Shown here: positions 7,246 to 14,778 of the stretch, in pieces
Position numbering within the stretch: position 1 is the first letter of the stretch
Layout: each line of letters starts with the position of its first letter
DNA from: Oscillospiraceae bacterium
Lineage (GTDB): Bacteria > Bacillota > Clostridia > Oscillospirales > Ruminococcaceae
Direction: 5' to 3'
NCBI GenBank assembly: GCA_015067375.1
Contig: SVMQ01000025.1
Coordinates: forward strand, 1-16,860
DNA length: 16,860 nt
Position numbers and translations under genes: made by a program
Notes under the pieces: generated by a model
What the model was told of the DNA's origin: nothing
Seen by the model: the letters and a program-made list of their open reading frames with translations, nothing else
Database searches by the model: none

Positions 7246-8091
7246 ATGAAAAAGATCGCAGCATTATTCATGAGTGCGGTACTCGCACTGGGTATCACAG
7301 GATGTGCAGCTAAGGATGAAAATTCCGGCGGCGCTGAAGTACAGGTGGATTCAGAGGTAGCTGATACCGCCTGGAAGTACATCGAGGACAAGGGAACACT
7401 GACAGTTGGTATCACCCTGTTTGAACCGATGAACTACTATGATGAGAACAACGAGCTTACAGGCTTTGAGACTGAGTTCACAAAGGCTGTATGCGAAAAG
7501 ATCGGTCTTAAGCCCGAGTTTCAGGAGATCGACTGGAACCAGAAGATCGTAGAGCTTCAGTCCAAGACTATCGACGTTATCTGGAACGGTATGACAGTAA
7601 AGGAGGAGTTCAAGTCTCAGATCAGCTTCTCCACACCTTACATCAGAAACAAGCAGGTCGTAGTTATCAAGGCTAGCAACGCTGGCAAGTACGCTGATCT
7701 TGCTGCTATGACAGGTGTTACGATCGCTGCTGAAACAGGCTCCGCAGGCCAGACAGCTATTGAAACTAACGATACTCTCAAGACAAACGAGTTTGTTGGC
7801 TGTGCTGCACAGAAGGATGTTCTCATGGAGATCAAGGCAGGCACAACTGAGATCGGTGTTATCGACTATGTTATGGCAAAGGCTTCCATCGGCGAGGGAA
7901 CAGACTATGCAGATCTTATGATCGTTGAGAGCGTTGAGCTTACTCCCGAGGAGTATGCTATCGGCATCCGTCAGGAGGACGTTATTCTCCGCGACAAGAT
8001 CAACGCAGCTATCGAAGAGATGGTAGCTGACGGTACTCTCAAGGCGCTTGCCGAGAAGTACGATCTTGCTGACGTATATGCATTCCAGTAA
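7246..8091 (+). CDS. Polar amino acid ABC importer, substrate-binding lipoprotein
   Basis: This 281-residue lipoprotein has a signal peptide ending in the lipobox I-T-G-C, with Cys20 as the lipidated residue, so it is anchored outside the membrane. After an acidic Ser/Gly linker comes a bacterial extracellular solute-binding domain family 3. Landmarks are 'LTVGITLFEPMNYYDENNELTGFETEF', then 'IDVIWNGMTVKEEFKSQI' and 'FSTPYIRNKQVVVIK' in the ligand cleft. The family binds polar or sulfur amino acids such as glutamine, arginine or cystine; the ligand cannot be chosen here. Codon use is strongly biased, as in highly expressed genes. AAAGGA precedes the start. The permease follows after a hairpin, which could set a higher dose of this component. 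Confidence 0.95.
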   Translation: MKKIAALFMSAVLALGITGCAAKDENSGGAEVQVDSEVADTAWKYIEDKGTLTVGITLFEPMNYYDENNELTGFETEFTKAVCEKIGLKPEFQEIDWNQKIVELQSKTIDVIWNGMTVKEEFKSQISFSTPYIRNKQVVVIKASNAGKYADLAAMTGVTIAAETGSAGQTAIETNDTLKTNEFVGCAAQKDVLMEIKAGTTEIGVIDYVMAKASIGEGTDYADLMIVESVELTPEEYAIGIRQEDVILRDKINAAIEEMVADGTLKALAEKYDLADVYAFQ

Positions 8092-8101
8092 TATCACTTT
8101 C

Positions 8102-8146
8102 AAAGGGCAGCTTAACAGCCGCCCTTTAGATATCGACATTATGTCG
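8102..8146 (+). other. Intra-operon hairpins between binding protein and permease
   Basis: AAAGGGC (8102-8108) pairs with GCCCTTT (8121-8127), and CGACA (8134-8138) pairs with TGTCG (8142-8146). Neither is followed directly by a T run, so mRNA 3'-end protection or partial attenuation is more likely than full termination. Confidence 0.5.
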
Positions 8147-8177
8147 TCCAAAATAGTTTTTAAAAAAGGGTAATTTT

Positions 8178-8888
8178 ATGTCATTTCTCGAAGTAACGTT
8201 AAGCTTATCAAAAGGATTTCTTATAACGCTTCAGATATTCGGTGTTACACTGTTGTGTTCGATCCCGTTGGGTCTTGTGCTTTCGTTCGGCTCCATGTCA
8301 AAGTTTGCACCGTTCAAAAGCCTGTTGGGACATTCAAAGCATCCGTTTCTTAAAGCTGTTGCCAATTTCAGACCCATCAGCTTTATCACCAAGCTATTTA
8401 TCTGGATAATACGCGGAACTCCGCTCATGATACAGGTCATCCTCGTTTTCTATGGCCCTGGACTTATTTTCGGAATGAAAGCGATCCCCAGGATCACTGC
8501 AGTACTTATCGCATTCATCATCAACTACTCCTGCTATTTCTCCGAGATATACCGCGGAGGCATTGAAAGTATTCCGCGCGGTCAGTATGAAGCGGGTCAG
8601 GTGCTTGGTATGACCAAGACGCAGATATTCTTCAAGATAGTTCTGTTCCAGGTCGTAAAGCGCATCGTTGCACCGATGGGCAATGAGATAATCACGCTCG
8701 TCAAGGACACTTCGCTTGCGCGCGTTATCATGGTGGTAGAGCTTGTGCAGGCAGCACAGAACATCGTAGCACAGAAAGCTATCATCTGGCCGCTGTTCTA
8801 CATAGCTGTGTTCTACCTGCTGTTCTCGGGACTGCTAACTATCCTGCTTAACCTTGCCGAAAAGAAGCTTGGTTACTACAGCGGTTAA
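8178..8888 (+). CDS. Polar amino acid ABC importer, permease
   Basis: This 236-residue membrane protein belongs to the His/Glu/Gln/Arg/opine permease family (HEQRO). About five membrane segments are visible, starting around residues 13-35. The cytoplasmic coupling loop is 'QYEAGQVLGMTKTQIF' (EAA motif from Glu138), which docks on the ATPase. A polar stretch of about 30 residues between the first two helices ('KFAPFKSLLGHSKHPFLKAV') is longer than in the shortest family members. There is one permease gene, so the transporter presumably uses a homodimer. AAGGG lies upstream of the start. The ATPase gene follows after 12 bases. Confidence 0.95.
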   Translation: MSFLEVTLSLSKGFLITLQIFGVTLLCSIPLGLVLSFGSMSKFAPFKSLLGHSKHPFLKAVANFRPISFITKLFIWIIRGTPLMIQVILVFYGPGLIFGMKAIPRITAVLIAFIINYSCYFSEIYRGGIESIPRGQYEAGQVLGMTKTQIFFKIVLFQVVKRIVAPMGNEIITLVKDTSLARVIMVVELVQAAQNIVAQKAIIWPLFYIAVFYLLFSGLLTILLNLAEKKLGYYSG

Positions 8889-8900
8889 AAGGAGATCATA

Positions 8901-9701
8901 ATGGCATTTCTTGAAGTAAAGAACATATACAAAAGCTTCGGCAAGACCGAGGTGCTAAAGGGCATAGATTTCACCCTTGAAAAGGGCGAGGTGCTTGCGA
9001 TAATCGGCTCATCGGGAAGCGGCAAGACAACGCTGCTGCGCTGCATCAACTTCCTTGAGCGCCCAGACATCGGCACGTTCACCATTGACGGCGAGGAGAT
9101 ATTCAATGCCGAGGATAAGCAATACACTGACAAGCAGGTACGCGAAAAGCGCCTGCATTTCGGCATGGTGTTCCAGCAGTTTAATCTGTTTCCTCAGTAT
9201 ACGGTGCTGAAAAATGTAACGCTGGCGCAGGAGCTTATGCGCATCAACGGCAGTGAGAAGAAGCTTACAGGCTACGAAAAGAACGAGATTCGCAAGGAGA
9301 TAGAGGACAATTCTCTGAAGCTTCTTGATATGGTAGGTCTTTCCGATAAGGTCGGAAACTACCCGTGTGAGCTTTCAGGCGGTCAGCAGCAGCGTGTAGC
9401 TATCGCGCGTGCGCTCGGAATGAAGCCTGATATCCTGTGTTTTGACGAGCCGACCTCAGCACTTGACCCCGAGCTTACAGGTGAGGTGCTGCGTGTTATC
9501 CGTGAGCTTAAAACGAGTGACCGCACGATGATAGTCGTAACGCATGAGATGAACTTTGCGCGAAGCGTTGCGGACAAGGTCATCTATATGGCTGACGGAG
9601 TTATCGAGGAGATGGGTACTCCTGAGGATGTATTCCTTAACCCGACCAGCGAAAAAACAAAGGCATTCCTTGCGAAGTCGCTCGAAAGACCTGCTGAATA
9701 G
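8901..9701 (+). CDS. Polar amino acid ABC importer, ATP-binding protein
   Basis: This 266-residue ATPase powers the importer at the inner face of the membrane. It has Walker A 'GSSGSGKTT' (residues 36-44), the Q-loop in 'VFQQFNLFPQ', the signature 'LSGGQQQR' starting at Leu158, Walker B 'LCFDEPTSALDP' with Asp182-Glu183, and the H-loop His215 in 'VVTHEM'. It is about 20 residues longer than the common GlnQ type because of charged insertions before and after the Q-loop region. AAAGGAG sits eight bases before the start. A strong terminator closes the operon 25 bases after the stop. Confidence 0.96.
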   Translation: MAFLEVKNIYKSFGKTEVLKGIDFTLEKGEVLAIIGSSGSGKTTLLRCINFLERPDIGTFTIDGEEIFNAEDKQYTDKQVREKRLHFGMVFQQFNLFPQYTVLKNVTLAQELMRINGSEKKLTGYEKNEIRKEIEDNSLKLLDMVGLSDKVGNYPCELSGGQQQRVAIARALGMKPDILCFDEPTSALDPELTGEVLRVIRELKTSDRTMIVVTHEMNFARSVADKVIYMADGVIEEMGTPEDVFLNPTSEKTKAFLAKSLERPAE

Positions 9702-9726
9702 ATCTAAGTGGACAAAACTGACATAT

Positions 9727-9759
9727 ATGCCCGAAAACGAGAGGTTTTCGGGCATTTTT
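9727..9759 (+). terminator. Rho-independent terminator of the ABC importer operon
   Basis: ATGCCCGAAAAC (9727-9738) pairs perfectly with GTTTTCGGGCAT (9744-9755) around a five-base loop, and TTTTT ends the element at 9755-9759. Confidence 0.92.
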
Positions 9760-9763
9760 GTAC

Positions 9764-9792
9764 TGTTAATTTTCCCTAAAGAGCGGTATAAT
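9764..9792 (+). promoter_or_regulatory. Possible promoter of the GH43 gene
   Basis: There is an exact TATAAT at 9787-9792. The hexamer 17 bases upstream (TGTTAA, 9764-9769) is a poor -35, so the promoter may be weak or activator-dependent. A good AAAGGAG ribosome site follows before the ATG at 9823. Confidence 0.5.
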
Positions 9793-9822
9793 TAAGTTAT
9801 TAAGCAACAAAGGAGTGTTGGC

Positions 9823-11394
9823 ATGAAGAAATTGCTATCTTTCATTTTAGGTTTTACACTGGTGCTTACAGGCTGTGGTACTGGTGACAGCGGCGGAGTA
9901 GAGGAGCCTGCAACATCGCCGGTACAGTCAAAGCTGGACGAAAAGATACAGGAGGGCTACATCGAGAGCTTAAATAAGGGACTTGTGATCCCTGAGGTAA
10001 GCAACAGCTACTACAAGACTGAGGACACTGCAAACCCTATCTCTCCTAATATTTTCTGTGCAGACCCGACCGCAGTCGAGTACAACGGCAGGCTGTATGT
10101 CTATGGCACGAACGATCATCAGCAGTATGATGCGGTAGGTGATGAGGGTAAGAATACTTACGGTCACATAAAGTCCTTTGTCATCCTGTCCACTGACGAT
10201 ATGGTGAACTGGACATATCATGGTATAATTGATACAGAGGCGATAGCGCCTTGGATACTCAGCTCATGGGCACCGTCCATCGTTTCGCGCGTTGAGGATG
10301 ACGGTCTTACTCACTTTTATCTGTACTTTTCCAACAGCGGCTGCGGCGTAGGCGTATTGACAGCGACAGACCCTTGCGGCCCATGGAGCGACCCACTCGG
10401 CAGACCGCTTATTTCCTCTGAAACCGAGGGATTGACTGATTGTCCTAACCGGTTTGACCCAGGTGTGTGCATTGACGAAAACGGTACGGGCTGGCTCAGC
10501 TTTGGCGGCGGTGTTGCGCGCGGCGGTACAGACTATATGCCTGGCGTTGCAAGAATAGTACAGCTTGGCGAGGATATGACCTCGTTTGCGAGTGATTTCG
10601 TGGAGATCAAAGCCCCCTATTTCTTCGAGGCAAGCGAGCTTAATTATATCAACGGCACTTACATCTACACCTACAACACCAGCTGGGAGCCGCGCCTGAC
10701 TTGGGAGATAGAGGATGTATCCAAACCTACCGCTTGCAGCATGGCTTACATGACCACCAAAACGCCGCTTGTTACTGACAGCTGGCAGTACCGCGGAGAT
10801 TATTTCTACAACCCGGGCGAATCAGGTCTTGATTACAGCAACAATCACTCGCATTTCCATAAGTATGGCGGGAAGTATTATATGTTCCATCACAATATGC
10901 TTCGTCAGGCTAATATGAAGACCACGACAGGCGGCTTCAGAAGTCTTGGAGTAGTGGAGCTGCAGCTTGACGAAAGCACGCTTGAGATAACAAAGACGAT
11001 GTCCACCAGACAGGGCGTGCAGCAGATAAAGAACGTTGACGCAAAGGCGTTAAACGAGGGTGAAACGCTGTTTACTTCAGCTGGCATATCCTACGACGTA
11101 GAGGACTGCCTTGTAAAGGCAGCGAAGACCGTTGAAAAGGGCGCATGGCTGTATGTCAAGGGCGTGGACTTCGGCGAGTCGTCCGAGGTATTTACCGCGA
11201 TCGTAAAGGGCAGCGGCAGGGCAGAGGTCTATCTTGACGCGATGGGAACACCACTGACAGCGGCGATAGAATTTGAAAACGGCGAATATAAGGGCGTTTA
11301 CAGCAAGCTTTCCCAGCCTGTCAGCGGAGTACATGATGTGTATATAATGTTCAATGATACCGATATCTGTCTCGACAGCTGGCAGTTCCTGTGA
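9823..11394 (+). CDS. Glycoside hydrolase family 43 lipoprotein with CBM6-like tail
   Basis: This 523-residue protein has a lipoprotein signal with lipobox L-T-G-C (Cys18), so it should be displayed on the outer face of the membrane. The five-bladed propeller domain spans about residues 60-390. The likely catalytic base is Asp81 in 'FCADPTAVEYNGRLYVYGT', the pKa-modulating residue is Asp212 in 'RFDPGVCID', and the acid is Glu269 in 'FFEASELNYINGTY'. The C-terminal region of about 110 residues ('VKGVDFGESS' to the end, with 'LDSWQFL') resembles a carbohydrate-binding module of family 6. GH43 enzymes of this form are xylosidases, arabinofuranosidases or arabinoxylan debranching enzymes; which one is not decided here. 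It has its own transcript after the importer terminator and is followed by a sugar isomerase gene. Confidence 0.92.
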   Translation: MKKLLSFILGFTLVLTGCGTGDSGGVEEPATSPVQSKLDEKIQEGYIESLNKGLVIPEVSNSYYKTEDTANPISPNIFCADPTAVEYNGRLYVYGTNDHQQYDAVGDEGKNTYGHIKSFVILSTDDMVNWTYHGIIDTEAIAPWILSSWAPSIVSRVEDDGLTHFYLYFSNSGCGVGVLTATDPCGPWSDPLGRPLISSETEGLTDCPNRFDPGVCIDENGTGWLSFGGGVARGGTDYMPGVARIVQLGEDMTSFASDFVEIKAPYFFEASELNYINGTYIYTYNTSWEPRLTWEIEDVSKPTACSMAYMTTKTPLVTDSWQYRGDYFYNPGESGLDYSNNHSHFHKYGGKYYMFHHNMLRQANMKTTTGGFRSLGVVELQLDESTLEITKTMSTRQGVQQIKNVDAKALNEGETLFTSAGISYDVEDCLVKAAKTVEKGAWLYVKGVDFGESSEVFTAIVKGSGRAEVYLDAMGTPLTAAIEFENGEYKGVYSKLSQPVSGVHDVYIMFNDTDICLDSWQFL

Positions 11395-11446
11395 TGCGCG
11401 ACAAGGAAGATTTTGTGTTTTTCTTGCAAATGTGACAAAAAACTAC

Positions 11447-11475
11447 TAGACAAAAATCTTTTTTTGTGATATTCT
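11447..11475 (+). promoter_or_regulatory. Promoter of the isomerase gene
   Basis: TAGACA (11447-11452), a 17-base spacer and TATTCT (11470-11475), with TGA just before the -10. It closely resembles the importer promoter at 7111-7139. A short inverted repeat, TAAGT (11481-11485) and ACTTA (11501-11505), lies in the leader, and AAAGGAA is the ribosome site. Confidence 0.68.
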
Positions 11476-11545
11476 ATATGTAAGTGGTTTTAGGTTTTTT
11501 ACTTAATGCCGACGTCAAATATTTTTCTGAAAGGAATTCAAAAAC

Positions 11546-13030
11546 ATGAATAACATTCCCGAAATCAAGCTGGGTGTGGTTGCGGTCTCCCGTGATTGCT
11601 TCCCCGAATCCCTCTCCGTTAACAGAAGAAAGGCGCTCATCGAGGCTTATACAGCAAAGTACGGCGCTGCTGAGATCTACGAATGTCCTATCTGCATCGT
11701 AGAGAGCGAGATACATATGGTACAGGCTCTTGAGGATATCAAGAAGGCAGGCTGCAACGCTCTGTGCGTTTACCTCGGTAACTTCGGCCCCGAGATCTCC
11801 GAAACACTGCTTGCTAAGCATTTCGATGGCCCTGTTATGTTCGCTGCTGCAGCTGAGGAGGATTCCAACACCTCTCTCATTCAGGGAAGAGGCGACGCTT
11901 ACTGCGGTATGCTGAACGCTTCCTACAACCTCAAGCTGCGCAATATCAAGGCTTACATCCCTGAGTACCCTGTTGGCACAGCTACAGAGGTTGCTGATAT
12001 GATCCATGAGTTCCTGCCTGTTGCAAGAACTATCGTTGGTCTTAACGACCTCAAGATCATCAGCTTCGGCCCTCGTCCTCTCAACTTCCTCGCTTGTAAC
12101 GCTCCCATCAAGCAGCTTTACAACCTCAACGTTGAGATCGAGGAGAACTCTGAGCTTGACCTGTACGAGAGCTTCCTGAAGCACGCTGACGACCCCAGAA
12201 TTGCAGAGGTTGCAGCTGACATGGCTAAGGAGCTTGGCGACGGCAATAAGATGCCCGATATCCTGCCCAAGCTCGCACAGTACGAGATCACACTGCTCGA
12301 TTGGATCGAGGCTCATAAGGGCTACAGAAAGTACGTTACAGTTACAACAAAGTGCTGGCCTGCATTCCAGACAATGTTCGGCTTCGTACCCTGCTATGTG
12401 AACTCGAGACTTACAGGCCGCGGCATTCCCGTATCCTGTGAGGTAGATATCTACGGTACACTGTCCGAGTACATCGGCACCTGCATCACACAGGATACAG
12501 TTACTCTGCTTGATATCAACAACTCTGTTCCTGCTGATATGTACAACGAGTCCATCAAGGGCAAGTTCAACTACAAGCACACAGATACATTCATGGGCTT
12601 CCACTGCGGCAACACCTGCTCCAGCAAGCTCGTTAAGGGTACAATGAAGAACCAGATGATCATGGCAAGAAACCTGCCTGAGGAAGTAACGATGGGTACT
12701 CTCGAGGGCGATATCGTTCCCGGTGATATCACATTCTTCAGACTGCAGTCCACTGCTGACGCACAGATCCGCGCTTATGTTGCACAGGGCGAGGTTCTTC
12801 CTGTTGCTACTAAGAGCTTCGGCGGAATCGGTGTATTTGCTATCCCTGAGATGGGTCGCTTCTACCGTCACGTTCTTATCGAGAAGAACTATCCTCACCA
12901 CGGTGCTGTTGCATTCGGTCACCACGGCAAGGCTCTGTTCGATCTGTTCAGATACCTCGGTGTAGAGGATATCGGCTTCAATCAGCCTGCAGGTATGCTC
13001 TATCCCAGCGAGAATCCCTTTGTAAAGTAA
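11546..13030 (+). CDS. L-fucose/L-arabinose isomerase family protein
   Basis: This 494-residue protein is a cytosolic aldose-ketose isomerase of the FucI/AraA superfamily. The Mn-binding residues can be placed: Glu299 in 'SCEVDIYGTLSEY' and Asp323 in 'TLLDINN'. Their spacing of 24 residues equals that of Glu337 and Asp361 in E. coli FucI. A third histidine ligand is expected in the C-terminal 'HHGAVAFGHHG' segment (His451/452 or 459/460). The substrate could be L-fucose, L-arabinose or a similar aldose; no kinase or aldolase gene is adjacent to settle it. The GH43 gene upstream makes a pentose plausible. Codon choice is extremely biased (Lys almost always AAG, many CTC/ATC/AAC), suggesting very high expression. 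This bias also creates a long meaningless open frame on the opposite strand. Confidence 0.88.
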   Translation: MNNIPEIKLGVVAVSRDCFPESLSVNRRKALIEAYTAKYGAAEIYECPICIVESEIHMVQALEDIKKAGCNALCVYLGNFGPEISETLLAKHFDGPVMFAAAAEEDSNTSLIQGRGDAYCGMLNASYNLKLRNIKAYIPEYPVGTATEVADMIHEFLPVARTIVGLNDLKIISFGPRPLNFLACNAPIKQLYNLNVEIEENSELDLYESFLKHADDPRIAEVAADMAKELGDGNKMPDILPKLAQYEITLLDWIEAHKGYRKYVTVTTKCWPAFQTMFGFVPCYVNSRLTGRGIPVSCEVDIYGTLSEYIGTCITQDTVTLLDINNSVPADMYNESIKGKFNYKHTDTFMGFHCGNTCSSKLVKGTMKNQMIMARNLPEEVTMGTLEGDIVPGDITFFRLQSTADAQIRAYVAQGEVLPVATKSFGGIGVFAIPEMGRFYRHVLIEKNYPHHGAVAFGHHGKALFDLFRYLGVEDIGFNQPAGMLYPSENPFVK

Positions 13031-13056
13031 TGACCGACAAGGTTTAAAACTGACAT

Positions 13057-13086
13057 CCCTCGGCAATAATACTGCCGAGGGGTTTT
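13057..13086 (+). terminator. Hairpin between isomerase and lipoprotein genes
   Basis: CCCTCGGCA (13057-13065) pairs with TGCCGAGGG (13073-13081) around seven bases, followed by GTTTT. The T run is short, and the lipoprotein gene 23 bases on has no clear promoter, so partial read-through is likely. Confidence 0.72.
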
Positions 13087-13109
13087 GGCTTTTCTTGAAA
13101 GGAGAACTT

Positions 13110-13694
13110 ATGAAAAAGAGAATGATCTCACTTGTCGCAGCAGCGGCACTTATGCTGTCGCTCAGTGCCTGCGGTGAAAATGATGACGGCTCTTCGGCTG
13201 AAAGTAATGCACAGGGCGGCGTTCAGTCGTCGGATAACGCATCGGTAACGCCTGCGGATACTGAGAGTCAGAATGAAACAATGGAGTATCGACGTCCTCT
13301 GGATCTGGATGCTGTGTATTCTGCGGTGCTTGCTGAACAGCCTGAGGGCATGGAACCGCTCGCTATGCAGGCAGAGGATGACAGGGAAGTGATATATTCC
13401 GTATATCCGACCTTAGAGAATGTCGATGTCAACCAGATGGTCTACTATCGCACATCGGAGGAGGACTATCCCTGCGAGTTGATAATGATCGAAGCACAGT
13501 CACAGCGAGGTGCGGACTATGCCTATGATGTATTTCTTGAGCGCATTGAAAGGGCAGCGCAAACAGCCTCAGCCGAAAATGCTGATGGCTGGATAAACCT
13601 TGCCGAGGTGCATCAGGAGGGCGTGTATGTAGCGATGATCGTGCTTCCTGATGGGTATGAGATCCCCTATAATGTATTTTCCCTTGTTGACTAA
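13110..13694 (+). CDS. Small lipoprotein, DUF4358-like
   Basis: The protein has 194 residues from ATG 13110, chosen because AAAGGAG lies seven bases upstream and the lipoprotein signal starts right there. The lipobox L-S-A-C puts the lipid on Cys21. A 40-residue Ser/Asn/Glu-rich linker follows. The folded part (residues ~60-194) begins 'LDLDAVYSAVL' and continues with 'CELIMIEAQSQRGADYAYDV' and 'HQEGVYVAMIVLPDGYEI'. This layout, an early 'DLxxVYxAIL' box, a charged helix and a final 'GxYVxxIVxPD' strand, recalls DUF4358 lipoproteins of Clostridia, whose function is unknown. The assignment is from memory of the pattern and is tentative. It may be expressed by read-through from the isomerase gene. 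Confidence 0.8.
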   Translation: MKKRMISLVAAAALMLSLSACGENDDGSSAESNAQGGVQSSDNASVTPADTESQNETMEYRRPLDLDAVYSAVLAEQPEGMEPLAMQAEDDREVIYSVYPTLENVDVNQMVYYRTSEEDYPCELIMIEAQSQRGADYAYDVFLERIERAAQTASAENADGWINLAEVHQEGVYVAMIVLPDGYEIPYNVFSLVD

Positions 13695-13698
13695 TTAT

Positions 13699-13744
13699 AA
13701 AAACTGCCGCAGCTACGTTTTAACAGGTATCTGCGGCAGTTTTT
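13699..13744. terminator. Bidirectional terminator, lipoprotein and flavodoxin genes
   Basis: AAAAACTGCCGCAG (13699-13712) pairs perfectly with CTGCGGCAGTTTTT (13731-13744). A runs on one side and T runs on the other serve both converging transcripts. Confidence 0.9.
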
Positions 13745-13751
13745 ATGTCCC

Positions 13752-14159
13752 TTACCCGGCAAGCTTTGTTCCGAGCGCCTTGCAGCTATCAAGCGCTGCA
13801 GCATCGGGAGCTTCGTTTACGATAAGACCCTCATTGCCTATGACAGTAGCGCCCACTGTTTTGCAGCGTTCGCACCAGTCGCGCATCCACTGACCGTCGC
13901 CCCAGCCGTAAGAGCCAAAGAGGGCGATAGTCTTGCCTGAAAGCTTGCTTTCGATCTCCGAAAAGAATGGCTCGAACTCGGAGTCCTCAAGTACCTCATC
14001 TCCCATAGACGGGCAGCCGAACGCTACTCTGTCGTAGTCAGCAATGTCCCCCTTAAATTCGGATACAGCGAACAGTTCCGCGTTTGCGCCCTCCGCAACG
14101 GCTTTCGCCATTGCCTCCGTGTTGCCTGTTCCGCTCCAGTAAATTACTGCTGTTTTCAT
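13752..14159 (-). CDS. Short-chain flavodoxin
   Basis: This 135-residue FMN-binding electron carrier lies in the cytosol. The phosphate-binding loop is 'YWSGTGNTEAMA' at the N-terminus. The two flavin-flanking loops are 'GCPSMGDEVLEDSEFEPF' and 'GSYGWGDGQWMRDW', whose aromatic residues stack on the isoalloxazine ring. Length fits the clostridial short-chain class. Flavodoxins often replace ferredoxin when iron is scarce. It follows the DUF3793 gene after 13 bases and has AAAGGAG before its start, so it is co-transcribed with it and under the same operator sites. Confidence 0.95.
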   Translation of the reverse strand: MKTAVIYWSGTGNTEAMAKAVAEGANAELFAVSEFKGDIADYDRVAFGCPSMGDEVLEDSEFEPFFSEIESKLSGKTIALFGSYGWGDGQWMRDWCERCKTVGATVIGNEGLIVNEAPDAAALDSCKALGTKLAG

Positions 14160-14172
14160 AGTTGTATCTCCT

Positions 14173-14745
14173 TTATGATATTTTCAGAGCGCAGCAGAGA
14201 TCCTCTCCCGCACTCAGTTTGTTACAGAGAAATCTTCTGCATTTGTTGTAGTTGTCAAAGGTGCGCTGCGCTTTTACAGGGTCGCCGTATACCTTCCAGT
14301 AGCCGCTGAGCTTGTAGTTGTAGCCGTTGTTTTCAATGAAGCCCACAACGTCCTCGACAGGGTAGTCAAGGAATATCCCTATCTCATGCGGAAAGCTCTT
14401 CTCGCCGCGGATGCGCGATGCAAGCCGCTCAAGGCAATCGTCGGTGTTCATGTCATCGGTATATCCGCATTCACGCAGCACTCTTCGGCAGTGAGGGTCA
14501 TTCAGCCGACGTGCAAGCTTTTCCTCGTTGTATAGCAGGAGCAAAGCGCGCTTTTCGCAGTCGCACAGACAGCGAAGCTTGATATCCCGCGCCGCGGTAC
14601 GCCTGTTGAACTCTGCTGTATTTGAGTGTATGTCGGATGCGTCCTTTTTTACAGACATAAGACTCGCACATTTTATGCCAAGCAGCGACGGCGCTGTATG
14701 AAAGGCAAGCTGCTGTTCAAAGCGGCAGTATTCTTTGTTACACAT
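14173..14745 (-). CDS. DUF3793 family protein, cysteine-rich
   Basis: This 190-residue protein is recognised by the family pattern 'HTAPSLLGIKCASL' near residue 16, 'FPHEIGIFLDYPVEDVVGFI' around 118-137 and 'GYWKVYGD' at 148-155. The function of the family is not established. Homologues in anaerobic Clostridia are often found beside flavodoxins and iron-transport genes, which is general knowledge and not visible here. It contains 13 cysteines, including C59-x-C61-x-C63 and C184-C185, so metal or cluster binding is possible. There is no signal peptide. AAAAGGAGG lies four bases before the ATG. Two GTTAG-N6-CTAAC palindromes precede it, one directly next to the ribosome site. It is the first gene of a two-gene unit with flavodoxin. 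Confidence 0.88.
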   Translation of the reverse strand: MCNKEYCRFEQQLAFHTAPSLLGIKCASLMSVKKDASDIHSNTAEFNRRTAARDIKLRCLCDCEKRALLLLYNEEKLARRLNDPHCRRVLRECGYTDDMNTDDCLERLASRIRGEKSFPHEIGIFLDYPVEDVVGFIENNGYNYKLSGYWKVYGDPVKAQRTFDNYNKCRRFLCNKLSAGEDLCCALKIS

Positions 14746-14759
14746 ATGGCCTCCTTTTG

Positions 14760-14775
14760 GTTAGTTTTTCCTAAC
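14760..14775 (-). promoter_or_regulatory. Operator site A, upstream of DUF3793 gene
   Basis: GTTAG (14760-14764), six bases, CTAAC (14771-14775). On the coding strand it reads GTTAGGAAAAACTAACC, differing at one of 17 positions from site D. It lies between a -10-like TATCAT (14779-14784) and the ribosome site. Confidence 0.75.
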
Positions 14776-14778
14776 TAC

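Noticed and set aside
7351..8151. 266-codon open frame opposite the binding-protein gene
   Set aside because: It mirrors a codon-biased gene and has no ribosome site or recognisable domain.
11401..11431. CAAGGAAGA...TTTCTTG as a terminator after the GH43 gene
   Set aside because: The stem is short, A/T-rich and mismatched, and the T run lies inside the loop; support is too weak to call it.
11474..13066. 530-codon open frame on the minus strand opposite the isomerase gene
   Set aside because: It is the antisense shadow of a gene with extreme codon bias. The translation is a leucine/serine/cysteine-rich string without family motifs, and the plus-strand gene has conserved metal ligands, a promoter and a ribosome site.
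13095..13109. Earlier TTG start for the DUF4358-like lipoprotein
   Set aside because: It would include the ribosome site AAAGGAG in the coding region and add residues ahead of a normal lipoprotein signal.
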